The notes under the pieces: model-generated
Databases searched by the model: none
Told to the model about the DNA's origin: nothing
What the model saw: the letters and a program-made list of their open reading frames with translations, nothing else
Assembly: GCF_004614195.1 (NCBI RefSeq)
Contig: NZ_SPUM01000117.1
Span: 1 to 37,040, forward strand
Length of the DNA: 37,040 nt
Direction: 5' to 3'
Origin: Massilia horti
Lineage (GTDB): Bacteria > Pseudomonadota > Gammaproteobacteria > Burkholderiales > Burkholderiaceae_D
Position numbers and translations under genes: made by a program
Shown here: piece by piece, positions 8,388 to 20,142 of the stretch
Layout of the letters: every line of letters begins with the position of its first letter
How positions within the stretch are numbered: the stretch's first letter is position 1

Positions 8388-9512
8388 TCAACGGAAAATG
8401 CGTTGGAATTGACCGCCAGGCAGGCGCTCGATCTGGCCGTCCAGTTCGAACATCAACAGTTCGCTGTTCAGCGCTGCCGCAGTGCTGCCGATGCGCGCAA
8501 GCAGCGCATCGAACTCGACCGGGCCGTGGCCGAGCGCGGCGAGCAGTGGCGTATCCTCTGGCAAGCACTCGGATTGCGCCACGGCCGGCGCTGCAACCAA
8601 GGGCGACATGTGCAGCGCCGCCAGAATCTCGTCCGCCGTTTCGACCAGTTGCGCGCCGTCGCGGATCAGCTTGTGACACCCCTTGGACAGGGATGAATGA
8701 ATGGAACCGGGCAGTGCGAACACCTCGCGTCCCTGCTCCGCGGCCAGGTTGGCGGTGATCAGGGAACCCGATTGCGCAGCCGCTTCCACCACCAGCACGC
8801 CGGCCGACAGCGCGCTGATGACGCGGTTACGGCGCGGGAAGTTAGAAGCGATCGGCGGTGTGCCCAGCGCATATTCGCTGACGATGCAGCCTTCCACCGC
8901 GATGCGCCGGGCGAGCGCCTCGTTGCGCGCCGGGTAGATGCGATCCAGCCCCGTGCCGACCACGGCGATGGTCGAGCCAGGGCCAGCCAGCGCGCCCTCG
9001 TGCGCGGCGGCGTCGATGCCCAGCGCCAGCCCGGACACGATTGTCAGCCCGGCGTTTGCCAGCGCATGCGCAAACGACCGCGCGCTGGTCTTGCCCTGTT
9101 CGCTCGCGTTGCGGCTGCCGATGATGCCCAGCGCGGGCTGGCGCAGCAGCTCGATCCTGCCTTTTAAATAAAGCAGCAGGGGCGGATCGTCGATGTTGGC
9201 GAGCAGCGGCGGATAGGCCGCGTCGTGCAGCGTCAGCACATGGTGATTGGGCTGGGCAAGCCAGGCCAGCGTGGCCTCGATCAGCGCGGCGGTCTCGCGC
9301 GGGGGCGGCGCGCACAGCGCACGCGCCTGGGCAGGCGAAACATGCGCGGCGAGCGCCGCATTGCCTGCGTTGAAGATGGCTTGCGGGGAGCCGAATTGGT
9401 TCAGGAGCAGGCGCGCCGTCCGGCACCCCACCCCTGCTGCCTGTTCCAGGCGCAGCCAGTCGGCGATCTGTCGGTTACGGCTGGCTGCGGGGATGGGGTC
9501 CGTGTCCTGCAC
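8388..9512 (-). CDS. dprA: DNA-processing protein DprA
   Basis: DprA/Smf binds incoming single-stranded DNA during natural transformation and loads RecA. The 374-residue protein has an N-terminal helix-hairpin-like region (~20-60), then the Rossmann-like DprA core with GIIGSRNAS (129-137), SGLALGIDAAAH (160-171), FPRRNRVIS (225-233) and SGSLITA, and a C-terminal winged-helix-like domain (~310-374). The start is GTG at 9512; GGAG upstream overlaps the LysM gene stop, and the two genes are 7 bp apart, so they are cotranscribed. Normally smg would follow directly; here the lipase/immunity module does. Confidence 0.95.
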   Translation of the reverse strand: MQDTDPIPAASRNRQIADWLRLEQAAGVGCRTARLLLNQFGSPQAIFNAGNAALAAHVSPAQARALCAPPPRETAALIEATLAWLAQPNHHVLTLHDAAYPPLLANIDDPPLLLYLKGRIELLRQPALGIIGSRNASEQGKTSARSFAHALANAGLTIVSGLALGIDAAAHEGALAGPGSTIAVVGTGLDRIYPARNEALARRIAVEGCIVSEYALGTPPIASNFPRRNRVISALSAGVLVVEAAAQSGSLITANLAAEQGREVFALPGSIHSSLSKGCHKLIRDGAQLVETADEILAALHMSPLVAAPAVAQSECLPEDTPLLAALGHGPVEFDALLARIGSTAAALNSELLMFELDGQIERLPGGQFQRIFR

Positions 9513-9519
9513 GGCGTGG

Positions 9520-10638
9520 TTACTCCGGTGATTTGGCCACGTCGCCGACCTGCGCCGGCTCCGTCACATGCATGATCAGGCCATACGACACGCGCCCGAA
9601 CGCTCGGAAGATGAACAGCGTCCCGAACTTCTCATCGGGCAGCTTCATCGTCGACTTGCCGAAACCGAGGAAGCCTTTGCTGCCCGTCGGGTCCGGCACC
9701 GTCTTCCCGAGATGATAAAGCTCCAGCACGCTGCCGACGTCGAGTCCGTCAACCGTGCCCCGATTGACAGTCACCACCTGGTTCTGGCCGGCGTGGCTCA
9801 CGCCCGCGTAGACCGACATCAGGCGCGCATCGATCTGGCGTTCCGGCGCATGCGGGACATAGCTGCGGATCGGGGCCGGCGGCGCGGCCAGCAGGCGGTC
9901 GCCCACGCCCATTTCCTGGTTGGAGCTGGTGATCGTGAAGCTGTGCACGTCGCTGCCCGGCTGCGCTTCGCGCACCAGGTTGACGGTGCCCAGGTAGGCC
10001 GCCTCGTGCGCGAGCAGCGCACCGGTCTGCGGATCACGCAGCTCCTTGCCAGGCCGGAACACCTGGAACGTCCTGGCGCCCTTCAGGTCGCCGCGCACGT
10101 AGACCTTGTCGCCCTGGCCCATGTAGACGTGGCCGTCGGTCGAGCCGACGATGCGCGGCGCGCCCTGCAGCTCGGCCGACTCGACCACCAGCGGCTGGGT
10201 CAGGAAGGGCTCGATGGCGCCCGGGGCGATCGCCGGCACCGCGTCCGCGCCGAGCGCTTCGGTGCGCAGTTGCGGCGACATGCGCAGCGGCGATGGCTGC
10301 GGTTCGTCCGCGGCCTGGCTGCCGGGCTTGGTGAGCGACAGGCGTCCGTGAGCCCGGTCGAAGTAGATGATCTGGCCGGGGTAGATCCAGTGCGGGTTGC
10401 GGATCTCGTCGCGGTTCATGCCCCACACCTTGGGCCAGCACCATGGGCGCTCGAGGAAGGTGCCGGAAATGTCCCACAAGGTATCGCCCTTGACGACCAC
10501 ATGCTGGTCAGGCGCATCCGGACGGAAGCTGCAATTGGTGCGACCGGGCTGTGCAGCGGCCTCTATGGGAGCTGCCACGGCGCACGCGACCAGGGCCGCT
10601 GCTGTGAGGCGGGTCGCGACTGTGCTAAAATTTTTCAT
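9520..10638 (-). CDS. Secreted LysM domain protein
   Basis: A 372-residue exported protein: signal peptide 1-29 (MKNFSTVATR, hydrophobic core, cleavage near AAA-Q) and a single LysM domain at ~46-95 containing VVKGDTLWDIS and IYPGQIIYF, expected to bind peptidoglycan glycan strands. The remaining ~270 residues have no motif I can name but are rich in beta-strand-like segments (QNQVVTVNRGTVDGLDVGSV), typical of LysM proteins found next to dprA in Burkholderiales. ATG at 10638 is preferred; a TTG one codon earlier is possible. It heads the minus-strand run to topB and lies opposite def. Confidence 0.88.
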   Translation of the reverse strand: MKNFSTVATRLTAAALVACAVAAPIEAAAQPGRTNCSFRPDAPDQHVVVKGDTLWDISGTFLERPWCWPKVWGMNRDEIRNPHWIYPGQIIYFDRAHGRLSLTKPGSQAADEPQPSPLRMSPQLRTEALGADAVPAIAPGAIEPFLTQPLVVESAELQGAPRIVGSTDGHVYMGQGDKVYVRGDLKGARTFQVFRPGKELRDPQTGALLAHEAAYLGTVNLVREAQPGSDVHSFTITSSNQEMGVGDRLLAAPPAPIRSYVPHAPERQIDARLMSVYAGVSHAGQNQVVTVNRGTVDGLDVGSVLELYHLGKTVPDPTGSKGFLGFGKSTMKLPDEKFGTLFIFRAFGRVSYGLIMHVTEPAQVGDVAKSPE

Positions 10639-10920
10639 CAAAGACGTCCGTAAAGTGCGGCATTGACACGGATTGGTTGCCGGCTGCGCTTGTCACCTCG
10701 GCCAGCCGCAGCGCAAGAGTCAGCAAGGTTTTACACCCCTCATCGCCCAGCGGATCCTGAAGGGTTGCCGAACTGAATCAAATTCTGCACAGAAATCCCC
10801 CAACTAGCAAGACAAACCGCGTCCTGCTGCGGGGGCGATTGTTGTGTTCCTGTCCGCGCGCGCCGGCCCGCACTTTCCCGTTCTTGCAATAATTATTGAA
10901 CTGATACCGAATACGAGTTT
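10639..10920. promoter_or_regulatory. Divergent promoter region between LysM-dprA and def-fmt
   Basis: A 282-bp gap between divergently oriented operons, so it should hold promoters in both directions. The AT-rich tract GCAATAATTATTGAACTG (10886-10903) is out of character with its GC-rich surroundings and ends about 18 bp before the def ATG, so it may hold the def -10 region. I see no coding potential, tRNA or clear operator here. Confidence 0.4.
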
Positions 10921-11460
10921 ATGGCCCTACTGAAGATCCTCCGCTATCCCGACGCCCGCCTGCACAAGGTGGCCAAGCCGGTCACCGAATTCGGCGCGCG
11001 CCTGCAGCAGCTGGTTGCGGACATGGCCGACACCATGTACGACGCGCCGGGCGTGGGCCTGGCCGCGACCCAGGTCGACGTGCACGAGCGGGTGGTCGTC
11101 ATCGACGTGTCCGAAACGCACGACCAGCTCAAGGTCTTCGTGAACCCCGAGGTGGTCTGGGCCAGCGAGGAAAAACAGGTCTACGACGAAGGCTGCCTGT
11201 CGGTGCCCGGCATCTACGATGGCGTCGAACGCCCGGCGCGGGTCAAGGTGCGCGCGCTCGACCAGTTCGGCAAGGCGTTCGAGATCGACTGCGACGGCCT
11301 GCTCGCGGTGTGCGTCCAGCACGAAATGGACCACCTGATGGGCAAGGTGTTCGTCGAATACCTGTCGCCCCTCAAGCGCAACCGCATCAAGGCCAAGCTG
11401 CTCAAGGAAGAGCGCGAGATGGAGCGCCAGGGCGGGCCCAAGGCCGCCGGCCGCCGCTGA
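10921..11460 (+). CDS. def: Peptide deformylase
   Basis: Removes the formyl group from the N-terminal formylmethionine of nascent proteins. The 179-residue protein carries all three family motifs: GVGLAATQ (44-51), EGCLSVPG (90-97, metal ligand Cys92) and QHEMDHL (133-139, ligands His134 and His138, catalytic Glu135). Length and the ATG start match the family. fmt follows after 12 bp, the usual def-fmt operon, so formylation and deformylation enzymes are made together. Confidence 0.97.
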   Translation: MALLKILRYPDARLHKVAKPVTEFGARLQQLVADMADTMYDAPGVGLAATQVDVHERVVVIDVSETHDQLKVFVNPEVVWASEEKQVYDEGCLSVPGIYDGVERPARVKVRALDQFGKAFEIDCDGLLAVCVQHEMDHLMGKVFVEYLSPLKRNRIKAKLLKEEREMERQGGPKAAGRR

Positions 11461-11472
11461 CGGGAAACGCAC

Positions 11473-12429
11473 ATGAAAGTCGTCTTTGCCGGCACCCCGG
11501 AGTTTGCCGCCGTGGCGTTGCGTGCGCTGCACGCGGCGGGATTCGAGATTCCCCTGGTCCTGACCCAGCCCGACCGCCCCGCCGGCCGCGGCATGCAATT
11601 GCAGGCCTCACCGGTCAAGCAGTTCGCGCTCGCCCACGGCATCGAGGTGCTGCAGCCGCTGTCGCTGCGCATGGATAGCAAGGACGCGCAGCGAGCGAGC
11701 GAGGCACGCATGGCGCACGAGCGATTGACGTCACTCGATTATGACGTGATGGTGGTCGCGGCCTACGGCCTGATCCTGCCGCGCAGCACGCTGGATATCC
11801 AGCCCTGCATCAACATCCACGGCTCGCTGCTGCCGCGCTGGCGCGGCGCTGCGCCGATCCACCGCGCGATCGAGGCCGGCGACGTTGAGACCGGCGTGAC
11901 CATCATGCAGATGGAAGAAGGGCTGGACACCGGCCCGATGCTGCTCATCGAAAAAATCGCCATCGAGGATAGCGACACCACCGGCACGCTGCACGACAAG
12001 CTGGCGGCGCTGGGCGGGCGCATGATCGTGGAGGCGCTGTGCAAGATGGCGGCGGGCGAGGCGATCGCCCAGCCGCAGCCGGAACAGGGCGTGACCTACG
12101 CGGCCAAGATCACCAAGGACGAAGCCAGGCTCGACTTCGCGCAAAGCGCGGCCAAGCTGTCGCGCAAGGTGCGCGCCTTCAATCCTTTCCCCGGCGCGCA
12201 TGCGCTGGTGGACGGCGTGACGATCAAGGTCTGGGCCGCCGAGCCGCAGCCTGGCGAGCCCGGCGCCACGCCGGGCCAGGTCTTGAGCGCCGACGCCCAG
12301 CACGGCATTGTGGTCGCGTGCGGCGAAGGCAGGCTGCGCCTGACCGAGCTACAAAAGCCGGGCGGCAAGCGCCTGCCTGCGGCCGAATTCCTCAAAGGCT
12401 TTCCACTCGAAAAGAAGGCCTTCGAGTAA
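11473..12429 (+). CDS. fmt: Methionyl-tRNA formyltransferase
   Basis: Transfers a formyl group from 10-formyl-THF to initiator Met-tRNA. The 318-residue protein has the N-terminal formyltransferase fold ([12 protein letters not shown]) with catalytic Asn114, His116 ([13 protein letters not shown]) and Asp152 (GLDTGPM), and a C-terminal OB-like domain from ~210 (FNPFPGAHA). A short hydrophilic stretch at ~66-88 ([13 protein letters not shown]) looks like a small lineage insertion. GGGAAA precedes the ATG. A 9-bp GC hairpin follows the gene. Confidence 0.97.
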   Translation: MKVVFAGTPEFAAVALRALHAAGFEIPLVLTQPDRPAGRGMQLQASPVKQFALAHGIEVLQPLSLRMDSKDAQRASEARMAHERLTSLDYDVMVVAAYGLILPRSTLDIQPCINIHGSLLPRWRGAAPIHRAIEAGDVETGVTIMQMEEGLDTGPMLLIEKIAIEDSDTTGTLHDKLAALGGRMIVEALCKMAAGEAIAQPQPEQGVTYAAKITKDEARLDFAQSAAKLSRKVRAFNPFPGAHALVDGVTIKVWAAEPQPGEPGATPGQVLSADAQHGIVVACGEGRLRLTELQKPGGKRLPAAEFLKGFPLEKKAFE

Positions 12430-12462
12430 AACTCGGTTGCAGTACGCCGTCAGGCCGGTCCC

Positions 12463-12486
12463 GCGCGGCCCGGCAGCGGGCCGCGC
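12463..12486. terminator. GC-rich hairpin between convergent fmt and brnA-like genes
   Basis: GCGCGGCCC (12463-12471) and GGGCCGCGC (12478-12486) form a perfect 9-bp stem with a 6-nt loop. It sits between two convergent genes and could stop transcription from both sides, although no T tract follows on either strand. Confidence 0.5.
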
Positions 12487-12495
12487 CGCCTGGTG

Positions 12496-12729
12496 TCAGT
12501 GACCCACCGGCCCCGACGAGCGTTGCGCTTCCATGTGGTCGCGCAGCACCTGGTTGATGCGGGTCTGGTAGCCAGGGCCTCCCGACTTGAACCACTCCAG
12601 CATGTCCACATCCAGGCGGATCGTGACGATCTGCTTCACACCCGCCGTCGCATGGTGCTTCGGTGCTGCCGTCGGTTCCTGGCTGCGGATTGCAGACTGG
12701 TCCCAATCGGGTTCGTATTCTTTGTTCAT
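12496..12729 (-). CDS. BrnA-family antitoxin, solitary
   Basis: A 77-residue protein whose residues 34-66 match the BrnA antitoxin core: IVTIRLDVDMLEWFK, then GPGYQTRINQVLR, a ribbon-helix-helix-like DNA-binding segment. BrnA normally neutralises the RNase BrnT encoded immediately upstream and represses their operon. Here the upstream 299 bp (12730-13028) up to metH encodes no BrnT-like protein (none of the family's EWD.AK..N..KHG start), so the gene is an orphan antitoxin or a stand-alone regulator. SD-like GGGAT precedes the ATG. An inverted repeat 25 bp upstream of the ATG may be its operator. Confidence 0.8.
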   Translation of the reverse strand: MNKEYEPDWDQSAIRSQEPTAAPKHHATAGVKQIVTIRLDVDMLEWFKSGGPGYQTRINQVLRDHMEAQRSSGPVGH

Positions 12730-12753
12730 TCAATCATCCCGTATGTAAAACGT

Positions 12754-12772
12754 TGTCACCTTAGCTGTGACA
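12754..12772 (-). promoter_or_regulatory. Possible operator upstream of the BrnA-like gene
   Basis: TGTCAC (12754-12759) and GTGACA (12767-12772) are perfect inverted half-sites with a 7-bp spacer, 25 bp upstream of the BrnA-like start codon. BrnA proteins autoregulate by binding inverted repeats (family knowledge), so this is a candidate site. Unproven. Confidence 0.35.
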
Positions 12773-12816
12773 CAAAACCGATTGTCGTCCCGGTATGTAA
12801 CGCTGAGATTGCTAGG

Positions 12817-12874
12817 GAGACAGGTTTTGTATCTGAATGTAACAATTGTCTCTATAAATACAGTTTGATACAAA
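12817..12874. repeat. Nested inverted repeats in the AT-rich brnA-metH spacer
   Basis: Two interleaved perfect inverted repeats: GAGACA (12817-12822) with TGTCTC (12847-12852), and TTTGTATC (12826-12833) with GATACAAA (12867-12874). The tract is strikingly AT-rich compared with its surroundings. They cannot both fold at once, so they may be alternative structures or regulator sites. No known riboswitch consensus was recognised. Confidence 0.35.
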
Positions 12875-12967
12875 TGTATTGCAGAACAGCATGCATACAG
12901 GGTAACTGAACGCAACCCGAACGACTGCGGCCCCGGCTGGTCGAAAACCAAGCAGGGCTGATAACGG

Positions 12968-12973
12968 TATAAT
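12968..12973 (+). promoter_or_regulatory. metH promoter -10 box
   Basis: A perfect TATAAT, 55 bp upstream of the metH ATG, in the context CGGTATAATCCGAG. The -35 region is poor (near TCGAAA at 12941-12946), which suggests a moderate or activator-dependent promoter. It predicts a short untranslated leader of about 45-50 nt. Confidence 0.6.
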
Positions 12974-13028
12974 CCGAGACCCGCCAAAACTTTTTTTCCC
13001 GGCAATCCAAGCCTCCTGAAAGAAGACC

Positions 13029-16808
<3,780 letters not shown>

Positions 16809-16861
16809 GAGGTGCGAACACTGCGGGCGCTGCAGCGTTTCGCGTTATAGGTCCGCTTCAT

Positions 16862-16930
16862 CCGCGTGCGCACGGGGTGCGCACCCTACGGGACGCGTTC
16901 GTCGTAGGGTGCGCACCTGTGCGCACGCGG
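16862..16930. repeat. Long palindrome between metH and the M16 peptidase gene
   Basis: The left arm 16862-16890 (CCGCGTGCGCAC...GCACCCTACG) and right arm 16903-16930 (CGTAGGGTGCGCAC...GCACGCGG) are reverse complements apart from one substitution and one indel, around a 12-bp centre. A second, weaker inverted pair follows (TACGGTTGATC 16931-16941, GATCAGCCGTA 16967-16977). The core GTAGGGTGCGCAC type is a REP-like intergenic repeat seen in many proteobacteria (recalled, not searched). Position between convergent genes fits a bidirectional terminator. Confidence 0.75.
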
Positions 16931-16980
16931 TACGGTTGATCAGAGTTGGCGTCCGCGTCCGAACGCGATCAGCCGTACAA

Positions 16981-17002
16981 CCGCAGGACTTTCGCCCTGC
17001 GG
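16981..17002. terminator. Weak hairpin at the 3' end of the M16 gene
   Basis: CCGCAGG (16981-16987) and CCTGCGG (16996-17002) form a 7-bp stem with an 8-nt loop, 8 bp beyond the peptidase stop codon. There is no T tract on the minus strand, so it may be an RNA 3'-end stabiliser or part of the bidirectional terminator region. Confidence 0.4.
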
Positions 17003-17009
17003 CCTTTCA

Positions 17010-19862
17010 TCACTGCTCAAACGCCTGCGCAGCCGGCGTGATACGCACCGCCTCCGGACGAATATCCAGCTTCATGGCCCCGATCGCGCGGTCCTCGTCC
17101 AGCACTTCCTGCGGCTTGGCCGCGTCATACGTGATCGGCGAGAACGCGTCGGTCACCAGCTTCTCCTTCAGCCCCGCGGCATCCTTGGTGATGATCACCA
17201 CGGACAGGTTCTTCGCCGACAGGTGCTTCTTGATCGCCGCGTTGACATCGGCCACGGTCAGCTTCGCCAGGCCGTCGCGCATCATCTGCGTAAACTCCGG
17301 CGTGCCATACCACTTCGAGTCCAGCGCGTAGCCCAGGCGCTGGTCCTGGGTCGCGGTCATCACGAACACGTTCTTCATCAGGTAGTCGCGGGTGGCTTCG
17401 AAGTCTTCCTTCGACAGCCCGTTGTCGACCAGCTTGCCGAGCTCGAACAGCGCCGTGCGCAGTGCGAAGTGTCCGTTTTGCGGCGCCACCGGACGAATCC
17501 ACACCTCGAACAGCTGCGCCTTGCGGCCCAGGTTCGGGTTCGGGAAGAACTGGAACATCCCGCGCGGGAACGCTTCGATGTAGGCGTAGTCGCCGTAGTT
17601 CATGCCACGCAGTTCGCGGATGCGCTGGTACAGGTGCGAGCTGGACGCGCGGTGCTCGCCCAGCCAGGTCTTGGCCAGCCACAGCGCGGGGAAGTCAGGA
17701 TGCGAGCGCGTCACTTCCAGCGGCAGGCCGAACGAAATGGCGGTTGCGCGCGTGTTCTTCTCGATGATCTCCACCTCGAGCCCGTTCGGCTTGTGCCCCT
17801 GTGGGACAGCGGTGGCCGGCAGGCCCGGGCCGGCCGGCAGCCGCGCCAGCGCGTCCTTGAGCTGGGCGACCATCTCGTCCGACACGTCGCCCGCAATCCC
17901 CACGTGCAGCGCGCCTTGGGTGTAGGCCTTCTGCTGGAATGCCTTCACGTCGTCCAGGGTGATGGCGTCGATGCCCTTGGAAGTGCCCAGCACCGGGTGG
18001 CCGTAGCCGGTGCCTGCATAGACATTGGCCTGCAGGCGCTCCTTGCCGAACTCTTCCTCGTTGTTGTCCTTCAGGTCGAGCTGCAGGGCGTTGCGCTGCG
18101 TGTCCTTCAGGCGGCGGAAGTCGTCTTCGCGCAGGCCCGGCGAAAGCAGCAGCGGCAGCGCGATGTCCATGAACTGCTTCCAGTTGTCCTTGTGGATGGT
18201 GCCGGTGAAGGTGGTCATCTCCTTGTCGGTCTGCACGCTGAAGCTGCCGGCCAGCGGGAACAGCGCGCGGGTCACTTCGTCGATGCGACGCTCCGTCGAG
18301 CCGCTCGCGGCGATCATCGCGGCGGACAGGGCCGCCAGGCCTTCCTTGCCCTGCGGGTCGTGCGCCGAACCGGCCTGGAACAGCAGCTTGAAGCGGACCT
18401 GCGGCAGGCTGGTCTTCTGCACCAGCACGTCGAACTTCGGAGCGGCCGGCGGAGAATCGAGGTCGGCGAGCTTGGGCAGCTTGCTAAGTAGCGGATCGAG
18501 CGCGTCGTGCGACAGGGTGGTCACGATCATCGCGTCGTCGACCAGGTATTTGCGCGCGGCGGCCTGCAGGTCGGCCGGAGTCAGGCTGTCGACCACGCGG
18601 AAATAGCGGTTCAGCGTGCCGTACGAGCGCTGGTAGTGGACGTACGAAGCGAGCGTCGAGGCGATCTGCTCGGTGTTGTCGAGCGAGCGGATCAGGGAAT
18701 ACTTCTCCGCCGACTTGGCGTGGGCCAGGTTCTGGGCGTCGACCGGCTGGTTGCGCAACTGGGCGATCGTCTTGAGGATCGCATCACGCACGTACAGCGC
18801 ATCGGCCGGCTTCTTCACCCGCGCGCCGATGGTCGCCAGCGACGGGTCGACGCGACCGGGCGTGAAATCAAACAGCTGGTCGACCTTCTGCTCGTCCTGC
18901 ACCAGGCGCTTGTACAGCGGCGAGGTGCGGCCGAACGACAGCGACAGCAGCATCGACAGGGCCGCCTGGTCCTTCTGCGTATCAGAGAACGCCGGCTGGC
19001 GGAACGCGACCGTCACCAGCGGCAGGGTCGGGGTCTGCCACTGTACGTGACGGTACTGCGCGCCCTTGGCCGCCGGTTCGCTAGCGGGCACCGGCACCTG
19101 CGCGGTGCCGCGGCGCCAGCCGCCCCAGTACTTTTCGACCAGGGCGATGGCCTTGGCCGGCTCCACGTCACCGGCGATGATCACGGTGACGCGTTCGGGC
19201 TTGTACCAGCGGTCGAAGAACTGCTTCGAGTATTCGTACTGGTTGGGCATGTCCTCGATGTCCTTGAGGAAGCCCATCGTCGTGTGCTTGTAGGTGTGGG
19301 TCGAGAACGCCGCCTCGCGCTGCACTTCGAACAGCTTTTGCATCGGGTTGGCGCTGTTCTTGTTGTATTCGCCGAGCACGGCGCGCGACTCGGTCTTGAA
19401 CGCTTCCACCGGATAGGACAGGTGCTGGAAGCGGTCGGCCTCGACCTTGAGCACCGTCTCCAGGTCCTGCTTGGCGAAGGTGGTGTAGTAGTTGGTCAGG
19501 TCGTCGCTGGTGTAGGCGTTCTGGCGCGCGCCGGCCTTGGTGATGATCGCCTGGTATTTTTCGGGCGGGTAGTCCTTGGTGCCCCGGAACATCATGTGCT
19601 CGAAGAAGTGGGCAAAGCCCGACTTGCCAGGCTCGACCTCGTTGCGCGAGCCGGTCTGCACCGGAATCTGGACCGACACCAGGTTCGGAAAGCCGGTCGG
19701 CACGACGATGACCTTCAAGCCGTTGGGCAGGGTCTTTTCGGTGGCCTTGAATGGCAGCACGTCATGGGCATTGGCTGCAGGCGTGCCCGACGCGGCCATG
19801 GCCGGCGCGCAGAGCGCCAGCATCGCTACGTGGATGAGCCGGGAAAGGGGCTGTCTTGACAC
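17010..19862 (-). CDS. Periplasmic M16 (pitrilysin-family) zinc peptidase, two-domain
   Basis: A 950-residue insulinase/pitrilysin-type metallopeptidase. I place the start at GTG 19862: AAGGAGA lies 5 bp upstream and the product opens with a normal signal peptide (MSRQPLSRLI, hydrophobic 11-22, cleavage near AMAASG). An ATG at 19940 is in frame but would bury the signal peptide. The N-terminal half holds the inverted zinc motif HFFEH (85-89) and third ligand Glu165 in VLGEYNK; the C-terminal half (~from 510) repeats the M16 fold without the motif, the usual clam-shell arrangement for degrading small unfolded peptides. The substrate is unknown. It is monocistronic, bounded by the REP-like palindrome downstream and the 148-bp palindromic element upstream. 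Confidence 0.92.
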   Translation of the reverse strand: MSRQPLSRLIHVAMLALCAPAMAASGTPAANAHDVLPFKATEKTLPNGLKVIVVPTGFPNLVSVQIPVQTGSRNEVEPGKSGFAHFFEHMMFRGTKDYPPEKYQAIITKAGARQNAYTSDDLTNYYTTFAKQDLETVLKVEADRFQHLSYPVEAFKTESRAVLGEYNKNSANPMQKLFEVQREAAFSTHTYKHTTMGFLKDIEDMPNQYEYSKQFFDRWYKPERVTVIIAGDVEPAKAIALVEKYWGGWRRGTAQVPVPASEPAAKGAQYRHVQWQTPTLPLVTVAFRQPAFSDTQKDQAALSMLLSLSFGRTSPLYKRLVQDEQKVDQLFDFTPGRVDPSLATIGARVKKPADALYVRDAILKTIAQLRNQPVDAQNLAHAKSAEKYSLIRSLDNTEQIASTLASYVHYQRSYGTLNRYFRVVDSLTPADLQAAARKYLVDDAMIVTTLSHDALDPLLSKLPKLADLDSPPAAPKFDVLVQKTSLPQVRFKLLFQAGSAHDPQGKEGLAALSAAMIAASGSTERRIDEVTRALFPLAGSFSVQTDKEMTTFTGTIHKDNWKQFMDIALPLLLSPGLREDDFRRLKDTQRNALQLDLKDNNEEEFGKERLQANVYAGTGYGHPVLGTSKGIDAITLDDVKAFQQKAYTQGALHVGIAGDVSDEMVAQLKDALARLPAGPGLPATAVPQGHKPNGLEVEIIEKNTRATAISFGLPLEVTRSHPDFPALWLAKTWLGEHRASSSHLYQRIRELRGMNYGDYAYIEAFPRGMFQFFPNPNLGRKAQLFEVWIRPVAPQNGHFALRTALFELGKLVDNGLSKEDFEATRDYLMKNVFVMTATQDQRLGYALDSKWYGTPEFTQMMRDGLAKLTVADVNAAIKKHLSAKNLSVVIITKDAAGLKEKLVTDAFSPITYDAAKPQEVLDEDRAIGAMKLDIRPEAVRITPAAQAFEQ

Positions 19863-19881
19863 GTTGATCTCCTTGAGAAAA

Positions 19882-19912
19882 TTGCTAGCGCGAAGCATAG
19901 AATATTCGTCAA
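19882..19912 (-). promoter_or_regulatory. Candidate promoter of the M16 peptidase gene
   Basis: On the minus strand TTGACG (19912-19907) is followed after 19 bp by TAGCAA (19887-19882), and TATGCT lies between them. The -35-like box is good, the -10 and spacing are not ideal. It falls 20-50 bp upstream of the GTG start, which would also support that start over the ATG at 19940. Confidence 0.35.
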
Positions 19913-19980
19913 GGAAAGAACAGCGGAAAAGCATATGCATGCCGGCGGTTCAAGAAGCCGCCGTCACCGTTAACTGTGGG

Positions 19981-20128
19981 CGTAACGTGAATTACCAGCG
20001 TACGAAAGATAGCACGTCGTTCCCGCGCAGGCGGGAACCCATGCTGAGCGTCATTTCACGCTGCCTATGGGTCCCCGCCTGCGCGGGGACGACGTGCATT
20101 CGTTCGTACGCTGGCGATTCACGTTACG
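19981..20128. repeat. 148-bp palindromic MITE-like element (full copy)
   Basis: The ends CGTAACGTGAAT (19981-19992) and ATTCACGTTACG (20117-20128) are perfect inverted repeats, continued inward by CCAGCGTACGAA and TTCGTACGCTGG. Inside are two hairpins, TTCCCGC-gcag-GCGGGAA (20020-20037) and GTCCCCGC-ctgc-GCGGGGAC (20071-20090), and a central stretch. The whole unit is thus a large imperfect palindrome with no coding capacity. Related pieces occur at 66-143 and 22445-22525, and the outer 12-mer recurs at 36987-36998. It lies between two minus-strand genes. Confidence 0.8.
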
Positions 20129-20142
20129 AAACTCACACTTCC

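Noticed and set aside
12730..13005. 91-residue frame upstream of the BrnA-like gene, considered as BrnT
   Set aside because: It has none of the BrnT features and overlaps the metH promoter and AT-rich repeats.
12901..13028. SAH or B12 riboswitch before metH
   Set aside because: I looked for the SAH riboswitch and B12-box consensus and found neither; the leader after TATAAT is only ~50 nt.
17223..19859. Long plus-strand frames of 422 and 450 residues
   Set aside because: Antisense shadows of the M16 peptidase gene.
20011..20100. CRISPR-like repeat pattern
   Set aside because: The repeated hairpins are inverted, not direct repeats with spacers, and there are no cas genes.
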